Assembly (NCBI GenBank): GCA_014529385.2
Contig: CM043946.1
Location: 35,045,558 to 35,109,557, forward strand
From: Adiantum capillus-veneris
Taxonomy: Eukaryota > Streptophyta > Polypodiopsida > Polypodiales > Pteridaceae
Direction: 5' to 3'
DNA: 64,000 nt
A program made the translations under genes and the position numbers. The notes beneath the pieces are model-generated. The model saw nothing but the letters and a program-made list of their open reading frames with translations. It made no database searches and was not told where the DNA came from. Of this stretch, positions 53,301 through 63,529 are shown one piece after another. Within the stretch, counting starts at the first letter, position 1; each line of letters begins with the position of its first letter.

Positions 53301-55300
53301 AGGAGGTCTTAGCCACCCTACCAACTATCTCACCAACTAAGTGGGAAAAAAAGTTCTATGTCACCTCAAGTGTGGGTGATGACTCCTTGGGGGTTGTGCT
53401 ACTCTAGAAGGATGCAAAAACATCCTTCATGAGGCCAATCTACTTCTCCATTCGAATGATGACAGCAGTAGAGAAAGGTTTCACCCAGGTGAGACACCTA
53501 GTCCTAGCTCTTAGATTTGCAACTACAAAGTTTCGGTCATATTTGTTGCCTAGGAAATTTTTAATCTTAACCATGGATAAAATATTTTCCTATGTGGTAC
53601 AACACATGGATATTTTGGCTAGGATTACTAAATGGCTAGTTTGTCTACAAGAGTTTGACTACACGGTACATGTGGAAAGCACGACAAGGGCAAGCTTGGG
53701 GGGACTCATGACCTACCAAAACTTTGAGAGGAAGGTAAAGCAATCTAAAGGGGAAGGAATTCAACCACTTCTAGAGCCACCGGTGTTAGAAAAAGCACAC
53801 TCTCTCTACTTTGATGGAGCCTACAAGTGAGCATTGGACAAAGCAGTTGCAGGCATAGTGGTCTTTGATGACAAAGGTATCAAGGTATTTTTGCTTGGCC
53901 ATTTGCTAGAATCACATTCTAACAATGAAGTCGAGTATGCAGCACTAACCAAGGGGTTACAATGGTGTGCCTCACAAGGTGTAAAGCACCTTGATGTATT
54001 TGGGGATGCTCTACGTTTGGTAAGGCAAGAAAATGGAGTATGGACATGTAAGAATCCTAGCTTGAGGAATCACTTAAGCTGTGTAAAAACTTTGTTGGGT
54101 AAGTTTGAAGCAACTCAACTACACCACATCCCAAGGGCTCAAAACCATGAAGCCGATGCCTTAGCAAGCAAAAGACTACAGGAAGTGGTGGTTGGGACTA
54201 TAACGCTAAATCTCCCTCTATTTCAAGGTAGTGATGCCGTACCCGACATAATGCAGTTCTTGGAAATAGGGGAATGTCCATCGGACCTAACGAAAGGGCA
54301 GAAGCAATGGATTACCAGGAAGGCCACAAAGTATCAACTTATCAATGACGGCTTGTATTGTAAGGGTAAGGACCAAGTACTCAAAAAGGTCCCCCTCTCT
54401 AATGAAATTATGGGGGTAATGTCCAGTTGTCATGATGGTGTTTTTGGCGGTCACTTTGCCCTAGATATAACAAGTAGGAAGATCTTGCAAGCTGTTTTTG
54501 TATGGCCTAGCCTCAATCGTGATGTACACCACTATTGTAAGACATGTACGTTGTGTCAACGGGCCGGCACCAGGTCACTCATGCCTGAACCACAGACACC
54601 TGTCCTTTCATATGGACCATTTAAAAAATGGGATATAGATGCCATAGGACCATTACCTAGGACCAACTTGGGAAAGTTTTATATCATCATGGGAGTTGAC
54701 TATATGACTAGGTGGGTGGAAGCTACAACCACAACTAGGATCACAACTGTGGAGGTAGCTAAGTTTATCTATGAGCACATATGTTGCAGGTTTGGCACAC
54801 CATTAGAAATCATCTCTGATAGAGGGCCAGGTTTTAGAGCAGACTTAATGCAAAAACTAAGCATTACAAGGAGGCACTCCTCACCATACTACACTCAATG
54901 TAATGGCCTAGTTGAAAAAGTGAATGGAATGGTTTGTAAAATTATCACCAAGCAGGTTAACAATCATCCTGGGGATTGGGATAAGTATCTACTTCCAACT
55001 TTGTGGGCCTACCGAACCTCATTTTGAACATCTTTGGGGTTCACCCCATATCATTTGGTATTTGATAAGGAGGCAATATTACCTATTGAGGTGCAACTAG
55101 CAAGTCTCAGAGTGATGGAAAGCCAATTTCAATGATCTAGCATGCATCCGAGAGATCACATCCTTGACTTGGAATGACTACAACTGGACAGAGAAGAAGC
55201 AATCAATCATTATGCAGCACAGGCAGAACACAGACGACTTAGTTTCAATCAACATCTTTGACGCAAAGATTTAAAGAAGGGCATGTTGGTGCTCCGGTGA
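50358..55300 (+). pseudogene. gag-pol of Tat-type element J, 3'-truncated
   Basis: Same architecture as element A but more decayed. ATG at 50,358 opens gag (MESVAFQTFKGKKGEDL; RSWYNALPQPTKDDWEPLK), knuckle CYNCKEDDHGIYYC (51,081-51,122), protease NTYIDGGAQICVMSEAM and LILGRPWLM, RT WRVCINYKPLN and SFIDDF (about 52,939). A frameshift near 53,112 moves pol to another frame: first RNase H without clear catalytic residues, then a second RNase H with FDGAY, NNEVEY, FGDALR and HEADALA, and integrase with HDGVFGGH, CKTCTLC, D (IDAIG), D (54,818), E (54,914). Only 31 residues separate the last two instead of 35. Stops are mainly TAA, TAG and TGA at C-to-T type sites. The text ends near 55,296 at KKGMLVLR, inside the integrase tail. 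No LTR was found. Confidence 0.88.
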
Positions 55301-56760
55301 TAGAAACAAAATTTTTAGCTTGTGAGCTGAACTTTTACCTCAAATTGTTTCGTATTTTTTTAAGCTACGAGCTGTGAGCTATGATTTTATTGGTGGACCT
55401 TAGTTTGCCCATGCCATGCTGCCACACTTCCTCTTCCACTTTATCATTTTCCTCTTTCACACACACTTCTCTACTCATCACCCCCATCTCTCTCACCTCT
55501 CCTCTTTGCACCCTACTCACCCTCTCCTCAACCTTGAAGAATAAGAGAAACCATTGTGAACTCATGCCTCCTACACACACTTCCATTCCAAAATTAACCA
55601 CATAGTCTCATTTTTCTTCCTCCAAATTACCCATATCTATAAAAAAAACCACAAAATTCAGCCTCTTCTCTTGAAAAACAGCATCATGGTGATTGATTAC
55701 TGATCTTCAATTACCTTGGCTCCCAAGGAAGGTCAAGAGTGGAGAAAAAACCTACCGTCAAAGCTAGTGGATCGTCAACAAGCTTCAAATTGGCCCTACT
55801 CAAGACACTGGGAGCATCAACATTGTAAGAAATCTATCTTTTCTTACCTCTTAAGCATTTATCTTTCTTACTTGTATCCTACATGGATACTCCCATTGTA
55901 AATATCCAATTCCATTTATAAATTAATAAAAATAGTAACTCTACTAAATTACTAACACTAACCCACTATGAAAAGTTCTATCACCTCCATTTCTCTCCTC
56001 TCTCTTTTCTTCATCTATCCCCACCAACTTTTGATAATTCCAAGCAAAAAAAAAAAAAGCTGAAAATCTAACCCAACCATGGTTAGAGGAATAACCCTAG
56101 CCCTCCAAAATGCTATAAAAGAAGGGTGTAGCTAGCACAAAAACAAGAGAAGCCATAAGCAAGAGCACTATGCTATAGCTTTAGAAGCCAAGTTCAATCT
56201 TTTGAGAAGGAGATCTTGAGTGAATCTCATTGGCTTATGCACATGCATATATTGTATTAAGGGTGATTAGCAAGGGAGTTCTATGTCATTGTAAGAGGGA
56301 GTGATCATTCAATTGAGAGTAGGAAGCCCATATTTCTTCTACAAGTGTAAGCCCGACAATTTGCTAAATCAAAGAGGTGAATGTGGACCAAGCATGACTA
56401 CCTTGTCTTCCTTCCAATGTAAAGTCATGGACAACAATGATGTGTAAGTGTCTTGGTGTTTTATTTAAGTACTTGATAGCTTGTCTATGGGTGTTGTTAT
56501 CAATTTAACCATATATCCCACATGTTGTAAGAGGGTGACAAGGTGGAGAAGACTCCCCTGGCCTTAAGAAAATGATTGGGATGGCTTGTCTTGTGATGTG
56601 TTGCAGTGTAAATTACTCAAGCTATATTGAGCAAATGCTAATCTCACTTTGATTGGTCACGACTGATTTGTAACAAAGGTATTAGTGCAACAAGCACCCC
56701 GTTCTCCCTTCTCTTTCTTTCTTACAAGTATATCCGTGTTTGCTTGATCATTGTCGATAC
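55301..56760. other. LTR-like leader region L1, no gene
   Basis: TATAAAAG at 56,112-56,119 is a good TATA box, followed by 500 bases of non-coding leader-like text. A(13) at 56,047. It resembles the L2 region (57,800-58,990) in overall plan: TATA box, long leader, then AACTAGGTGGTGCCCC. That similarity suggests solo LTRs or leaders of one family, unproven. Confidence 0.35.
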
Positions 56761-56779
56761 GTTCCAAAGCACCCCAAGC

Positions 56780-57026
<247 letters not shown>

Positions 57027-57087
57027 CGTGTTTTTTGTTTTCATTAACCCCAACCCAATTGAGCAGCATGGGAGCCTAAAAGGGTGC

Positions 57088-57699
57088 TTAGAGGCCACTC
57101 TTCTTGTTTCCTACCCCGGACCGCATCAGTAGAAGTTTAGACTTTATTCCATTCTTCACAAAAATAAAGGAGATATACTGCTGAATAGCTGAGTACCCTC
57201 TCTTATTCACACCAAGGTAGTCAAGTATACTCTGTATTTCACTGGCAGGCACTGTACTCTTTGTAATAAAATGGTCAACAACATCGTGTTGCAAAACCTT
57301 ATACTTTTTGTCATGCATTATATCCTTTGCAAATACCATCAAAATTAAAGTGCAGTGATCGAATCCAGTTCTAAAGGCAGTTTGTGTCTCTGATAAGTTG
57401 TATAAATAAAAAACAGGACACAGGCTCTCATACAACACCGCATAGGACTAGCCTCCATTGCACATTGTAAATTTATAAAAATTTGAAGCTTTGTATCCTC
57501 CTTGAGGACCGTGAGGGTTTCTCTGAGCCTTGCCATCAAATTTTGACTTTCTATGCAGCAGTTCTGAGCTAAGTTTTCTCTCTCTTGCTCCATTTTGATA
57601 TTTAAACAAAGCAACCATCCGTAAAAGCGGATTACACTCAGACACCATAATAGAAATACAATTTTTGCCTATTCCCATTGTGTCAACTCTTGTGAGCAT
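57088..57699 (-). pseudogene. Unknown coding relic, frameshifted
   Basis: Minus strand has long protein-like text in two frames. One frame opens at 57,699 (NCISIMVSECNPLLRMVALF) and resumes after a TAG at 57,438-57,088 (YNLSETQTAFRTGFDHCTLI; KVLQHDVVDHFITKSTVPAS; ILDYLGVNKRGYSAIQQYI). The intervening part is better in another frame (IESQNLMARLRETLTVLKED; FINLQCAMEASPMRC). The combination suggests a gene or transposase piece with one or two frameshifts. I do not recognise the family and see no neighbouring exons. Confidence 0.4.
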
Positions 57700-58845
57700 T
57701 TTCTATTTCACTCTGCTATAATTTTTCATAATATTTTTGTTCATACTGTGTTTCTACGCACAGGTAAGAGTTCAAGATTCCTCAATAATTCACCATGTCA
57801 AGGGTACACCCCTCTCATTCATCCCTCTTTTCTCATCCTTCAGGTCATTCTACCCATTTTAATTATATTACTAACTTTTTCTAGTGATTGCTAACACTAA
57901 TTGCTAACCCTTTCTTGTAAATTGCACCCACTCTACTCTACCTTGGAGTAGACAACCTCACACAAAAGTCACTCACTTGTCTACAATCTTATCTATTTCA
58001 CCTCAATAATTCTCTCCTCTTGAGACCACATCCATGTGACTCAAGAGACAAGAGAGGCGCACTCTTATAAGAATATATAAAAAATTTCATAAACATTGTT
58101 TTCTATATAAATGTTGATCAGGAGATAATCCTAATAAGGGCTTTCCTCACCTATAAATAGAGACCTTTTCCCTGTGTAAATAGCATGATCTCTACACTAT
58201 TGCTCACTACTTTGAGCATATCATTCTCCATCTTAGTTTTAGAGGGAGAGAGTGAGCTCTCTATTCACCATTACTACTTGTGGTGTATATGAAAGCTTCT
58301 TGAAATAGTTGTAGCATTGCAAGGGAGTGAGTGATTCATAACTTCCAATCAAAGTTGTACCTACTCTTGCACATCAATTGAATCAATAATTTGGGTACAA
58401 ACGACGGTTAAAAACTCTTTTGAGTCTCTCCAATTCATGTTTGGAAACCTTATCTCGTTTGGTTTAAGGTGATGCGTTCTCATTTTGGGATTCTTTTGTA
58501 GTATTTGCTTGCATGTGACTCAAGAGCTCTTGTGTTTGTTTTATTGCTTGGGAAAACATTATGAGAGGGTTGTATGGTGAGAGGGTTCCCATAACCCTAA
58601 GATAATGTGTAGATCACACATCATCAAACTTAATTGTGTGTCTTGACTCTCCTCCAAGTTGTTTATACACTTGCATCAATTCATTAAAATTGAAGCTAAA
58701 TTCTTGCGCAAAACTCTCTCTCTTTCTCTATCTCTTTGTGTTTGGTGTGTGAATTTGTAGCATTGATATTAGTGATAGTGTACCCTTCCTTCTCACTTAT
58801 ATTGCTCAAGGATTGTCCTCTGTTGCGTCTTAGTTTTCTCTCTAA
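57700..58845. other. LTR-like leader region L2, no gene
   Basis: CCTATAAATAGAGACC (58,149-58,164) is a strong plant TATA box, followed by about 690 bases without coding signal up to the AACTAGGTGGTGCCCC segment. GAGAGGGAGAG-type purines occur at 58,240. No terminal repeats could be paired. Confidence 0.35.
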
Positions 58846-58985
58846 CTAGGTGGTGCCCCTTCACTTGTTGTCGGGTGTGGGTTTATTGTTGTTTTCATTG
58901 TTTGTGGTAGCCCCATCCCCAACTGAGTAGAAGAGGAGCCTTGAGGGGTGTTTAGAGGCCTCTCTTGTTGCCCACACCTCACCGC
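58846..58985 (+). repeat. Second copy of the AACTAGGTGGTGCCCC repeat
   Basis: Matches 56,938-57,125 in order and orientation (see there), but lacks the expanded TG microsatellite. Confidence 0.55.
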
Positions 58986-60650
58986 CTATATGTCTGGCCC
59001 AACGCTCTCCACCTCTACCTATTGAGTGTGTTTTGCACCTTTTAGTCTACAATATTGTTGCAAATTTCACACATTCATGTTGGTGTGGATCACAAGGTCT
59101 CTTATCGAAATTATCCATGGCATGGTGTGCAGATGATGACGTAATCCCTTACATGGTTTCTTGGTTTTCAAACTTCAAAACTAACGTTTTCTTTCAACTT
59201 GACGATCGATCTCTATCATAACTAACAATTTGTTTTTATCATGACTAACGTTTTGTTTTTATCTCAAGCTTCAACTCAAACTCAAGCCTCACCTAGCATC
59301 TACCTGAACTCATATGAATAAATCCTTGAGTCTCAAGGCTCCAACTAAATCCCAAGCTACACTCCACTTGAAGCTCAAGGTATTGCATCCCTTAGATATA
59401 CACTATAAATTGGTGTGGTCCAAAACTAGATTGTGTTGTATTTTATTGAAACGGTGGAACTCACCTTTATCCCTTAATAAGACCGACTTATAGTTTTACA
59501 TTCATACAGAAGTCTTGCATTGTTTATCCCTTGAATATGGATAGGCTTCATTCAAAGCATATGCACGTGCAATTGGACACTCACCACAACAACAAGCAAT
59601 CGTAACAACGTGGTAGGAATCTCTACACCATTGCGGTCAACCTGTCAAAGTAGTGCTTGGAATGTAGTTTGCTAGTGCGGCCTGTCATTCTAGGCAAGAA
59701 GAAGAGGGACAAGAGAGCAAGTTTGATGGAAATGGCTTACATCATGTGCACTAAGAGGACATGGTGACAGCATCCTTAATTCCAAGCTACATGACACTCC
59801 TTGCCAGGGAACTATCATGTGTGCACCCTTTCAAGTGAGGAAACTTGGTCTTAATGCTCAATGTTGAGTGCACCCTACACACAATCATGGTTTCACTTTT
59901 CTTTTTGTTGATCAAATACAAGCTATGGTCTAAGGCCCCTCAAGCTTGAGTCTAGCTTTCCATCTTTCACATACAACCTAGGGCCCATGCATACCTAAGT
60001 TATTTCCTCTTTAGAAAAAAATCTCATTCATTTTTTTCTTTTTCTTTAAGAGTTTGTACATGAAACATAACCATCTACGTGGGGTTGGAGCGTTCATTCT
60101 TTTGTTCTTTCCCAAGTTAAGTACCTCCACCATTTGTTCTCATGGTTTCTCTTTTTTAGTCTAAAACATGAGCCTTAGGAGGTCCCCTGGAACCCTTTTT
60201 GTTTTTGGAGTGTAAAAGCAGGGGACCTCATTTTGTTTTTGGAGTGTAAAAGGTACTTCCTCAAGCCACTTTTCTTTGTGGCATGGGCAATGTGCTAAAT
60301 AGGTCTTTCGATGGAGTACAACCCTTCAATGTGCCCCTTTCATTCTTGAACCATTTCACTCCAAACAATATTCCTTTCATCTCCTTTTGAGTTTATGAGA
60401 ATTTTTTGAGTGCCAAGTCACATGGAGTTCGTCTTCTTTAAAGTGTGTGAATCCTTCTCTCAATAGACAAAGAATGGGATACAGGGAGGCATATATTGTT
60501 TGCATTTGCAAAAGGTTTTCATCATACATGTGTGGAGTAGCATGGCAAGTAGACATAAATCACTTCTATAAACATGCTTTAAATAGTTTCAAAAATAACT
60601 ACACCGTTTGCCTCTACTATTGAAATGAACGCACAAAACAATGGTCCCGG
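58986..60650. other. No gene seen
   Basis: AT-rich sequence with short direct repeats (TTTTTGTTTTTGGAGTGTAAAA occurs twice near 60,200 and 60,231; AACTAACAATTTGTTTTTATC twice near 59,219). Open frames are short and unrecognisable. Confidence 0.4.
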
Positions 60651-60659
60651 TTTTTTGTA

Positions 60660-61095
60660 TTTTTTCCAAACAAATTAAATTAGGCCAAATGTGGCACAAA
60701 AAACACTATGATCACATGTATATAAAACTTCTTTAAAATTTTGATCTTATTTGTAATTTTTTAAAATTATTGTTCTCTTATACTTTAAATTATCGAGGTA
60801 AGGTGTAACTTGAAATTTCAAAGTCTATTGTTTATTTTTTTTCTGTCAAAATGCTATTGATGTTTCATATGTTTTATGCAGGTGAAAAATAAAGGTGATC
60901 ATTTTTTAGAAGCCGTGTAGCGGTAATAGATGCGACAGTTAGCACGATAATACTCACGGATATATATTTGCCAACATTATTGTGTTTATTACTGACAAAC
61001 CATTATCATGCTATTACCTCACAAAGTTTTCTCTCTCCATTCCATTTGTTGATCCATGGAAATGTTAGCGGTTCTAGATTTGTCCTCTTATAGTG
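60660..61095. mobile_element. CACTA-like terminal region K1
   Basis: Reads AAGGTGTAACTTGAAATTTCAAAGT, then AAAAATAAAGGTGATCATTT, GTAGCGGTAATAG, GCACGATAATA..CACGG, and ends GGTTCTAGATTTGTCCTCTTATAGTG at 61,095. Seen from the other strand the end is CACTATAAGAGGAC. The same order of blocks occurs in K2 and K3. CACTA terminus plus repeated (A/G)CGGTAATAG-type subterminal motifs in both orientations fits En/Spm-type transposons. Confidence 0.55.
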
Positions 61096-61320
61096 ATAAG
61101 CAATCAAGTGTACGGCATGCATCAGCCAACCAGGTCACAAATCCAGACAGAAACTCGTGGTTGGAATATGGTAGATGTAGAGTGGGAGTGGGCAATGCAA
61201 GAAAAGACTAAGCAAGCTGCAATAGGCTCAAGCCACACTCAACAACACGAACCTCAGGCTAGGCAAACTCCCACTCACTATGATTCGAGCTGCAAGGCGG
61301 CTTGGAAAGATTAACATGTA
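61093..61320 (+). pseudogene. Coding-like segment next to K1
   Basis: Open for 73 codons: NQVYGMHQPTRSQIQTETRG, then WNMVDVEWEWAMQEKTKQAA. The opening part recurs inverted at 62,223-62,268 in similar but decayed form. It could be a transposase exon. A GTAAGT donor-like site follows at 61,318. Family not recognised. Confidence 0.35.
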
Positions 61321-61599
61321 AGTTATTTCTTATTGTGCATGTTTGGATAACAAAGTGTTTTAGCTTGTTAAACCTTCTTGATTGGCATTAACTTAGTAAA
61401 ATATCACGTTGATCCATCCTATTAGAGAGACACAGAGTTCAATACTTGGTGATGGTTGTTGAAAAACCATCATATCTCTCACAAGAAATTTGATTAGAAG
61501 TCAGAATGCCACAAGCGGTAAGTGTATAAGACAATGAATATTACAGTGAAAGTATGATTTGGGTTATTGATTGAACTAAATTGTCTTTGGTTGGAATAG

Positions 61600-62150
61600 A
61601 GCCAAGGCGATCCAACATATGTAGCTCAGGATGAGGACAAGTACAAGGACGAGGATTAGGATAGATAGAGATTTGTTATGTAAACCTCCTTTACAAGTGT
61701 AGATGTGGCACCAAAAAAACTCTAATAATTTGTACATGAAACTTGTAATTCGTCAATTTGGCTTTATTTGTAATTATTCCAAAGCAATGTTCTATATTTG
61801 TAAAGGTAAAGTATGAGTTGTAATTTGAGTTTTTTATATTTTCAAAAAAATTGACATTTTATATGTGTTATGTAGGTCAAAAATAAAGATGCTCATTTGG
61901 GCCACCCAAAATTGGGTGGCCCAAATAAACATCTTTATTTTTGAAAATTCATGTAGTGATAATGAGCACGATACTAATGTTTGCCGTAATAAATAAAAAT
62001 ATTACCAAAATTTGTATCGCGATTATTATCAAATATCCATTGTTGCACCTTTTACCTCTTTTATTACCGCAGACGCAAAAAATTCTTTCTCCATTTTCCT
62101 TCGTTAAATCACGGCAATACTGACGGTTCTGGAGTTTTCCTCTTACAGTG
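61600..62150 (+). mobile_element. CACTA-like terminal region K2 with acidic C-terminal exon
   Basis: A splice-acceptor-like TTGGTTGGAATAG (about 61,588-61,600) precedes SQGDPTYVAQDEDKYKDED and TAG, an acidic tail also present near 63,534 (SDQTYVPLDEDEKNKEED). Then the non-coding blocks of K1/K3, a strong hairpin (61,879-61,943), subterminal TAATA/CGATA motifs, and the end CTCTTACAGTG (CACTGTAAGAG on the other strand) at 62,150. Consistent with the 3' end of a transposase gene and transposon terminus. Confidence 0.5.
61879..61943. repeat. Long hairpin in K2
   Basis: Left arm AAAAATAAAGATGCTCATTT plus GGGCCACCCAA. Right arm TTGGGTGGCCC plus AAATAAACATCTTTATTTTT. Loop of two A, one small bulge. 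The outer arms also occur in K3 (63,834-63,890), where the GC-rich centre is shorter. Confidence 0.9.
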
Positions 62151-62222
62151 TTCCTCACTCTTTTGTTGGATGGCTCACTCCGACTCTGCATCTGTCATAT
62201 TGCCAATGCGATAATTCCTTCC

Positions 62223-62268
62223 TAGATTTGTGACCTGGTTGACCGTTGTGCATCGTATACTTGATTGT
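62223..62268 (-). repeat. Inverted copy of the 61,100-61,147 segment
   Basis: Reverse complement reads CAATCAAGTATACG...CAACCAGGTCACAAATCTAG versus CAATCAAGTGTACG...CAACCAGGTCACAAATCCAG at 61,100-61,147. The two arms enclose K2. Confidence 0.8.
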
Positions 62269-62399
62269 TGTTTTTGATAAATTCTTGATATACCCTTCTA
62301 ACCACTATGTCAAGAAGCGCTCATTGGGGGTTTGATAAAAATCGAGCATGCAATGCTTCCTCAACATAGCATGCATGATTGGACAATCGGTCTCTGAAT

Positions 62400-62960
62400 T
62401 TAATAAAAAATGATATTTTGAGTGTATAAGAATCTACAAGTGATGCCAAAATGCCCTCCATTTTCAGTACCAAAGTCAACCTCACCACCATACTTGACCT
62501 TGTAGTAGTATCCGTGCATGTCTGACATAGATAGTGTCATCATCCTCTATAGTTGGAGCGGCACACTTCAAAACCAATACAGGTGTCCCAAAAGCCATGC
62601 CACTCCGCATGTTACGGTGCTTGCTACCTTGGGACGAATACCACCACGCGCTGCTAGAAGACATCCACCAATCACTTGTGGATTGTCAACGAGGCTCAAG
62701 CAAAGCAAGAGTCCAATGGAGTGGTGTGGGTCCCTGTGATGCAAGGGAGGCAAGTTCCTGCGAGGTGGAATTGGGGTGGGTTGGTAAGAAGGAAGGGTAG
62801 AAGGAAATGCCATCGATGCAAGGCTCTAGACATATGGAATCCCTCCCTGACTCCCCCACGGTTTGGTTTGTTGTGAAAGGCCATAGACCACTAGGTGTAG
62901 TGGAGTGTAGCGGCTAAAAAATCCCTATTTCATAAAGATAGTACACACTACAAGTCCGGA
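62400..62960 (-). other. Weak coding-like text, minus strand
   Basis: The minus strand reads MSDMHGYYYKVKYGGEVDFG then TENGGHFGITCRFLYTQ to a TAA near 62,400. The frame upstream is interrupted. There is no recognised domain. It may be an exon of the transposon flanking K2 or of an unrelated relic. Confidence 0.3.
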
Positions 62961-63039
62961 TCTACCATTGGCGGAGGAATATAAGTAGATTGACTGGCAT
63001 CTCCATAGTTGTAAAGGGACCATACAGGGAGGAAGGGAT

Positions 63040-63300
63040 GGGATTTATAGAGTGAGATAAAAAGAGAGAGGAAGAAAGTAGTTGGAGAAGTAGAGGTCTT
63101 GGCAAAGGGAGTGCGACTGCTAGAGGAGGAGATGGAGGAAGGGAAGGCAAATAGAGGAGATGGAGAAAGGGAGGGTGGATAGAGGAGGAGATGGAAAGAG
63201 GAGGAGAGGGGGGATGTTGGAGGAGGAGGTTGGGGAAGAGGAGAAAGGTAAGAGGAGGAAGCACATGGGTGGTAACAGGAGAAAGGAGAGGTAGGGAGGG
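63040..63300. repeat. Purine-rich tract with GAGGAGATGGA units
   Basis: The plus strand is almost all G and A for about 250 bases, with GAGGAGATGGA recurring at about 63,125, 63,153 and 63,184. G runs could form triplex or G-quadruplex structures. Pro-rich minus-strand frames are a by-product. Confidence 0.8.
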
Positions 63301-63529
63301 CAAGCCCCCGAAAAAAAAAAGCTTTGCTCTGTTGAGCTCGCTTGAAGACTTGATGAAGAATGGAGTTTGTTCTTTGGCTATGGTTGTTGAAAAACTATAA
63401 TATCTCATTTGACTCAGCAATCGGATTTGTAAGAGCAGTAAGAGTAGACAATGAATATTGTATCAATAGTTTTGAGTTACTGATTTATCTAAATAGTTTT
63501 GAGTTATCTAATTTATCTTTGGTTGTTAT

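Noticed and set aside
45835-55300. E LTR as the 5' LTR of element J
   Set aside because: Nothing links them: 3.6 kb of simple repeats and unrelated text separate them, and no E-type LTR follows J. Kept only as a test in the findings.
62962-63420. 152-codon Pro/Leu-rich minus-strand frame
   Set aside because: Complement of the purine-rich tract. Composition explains the absence of stops.
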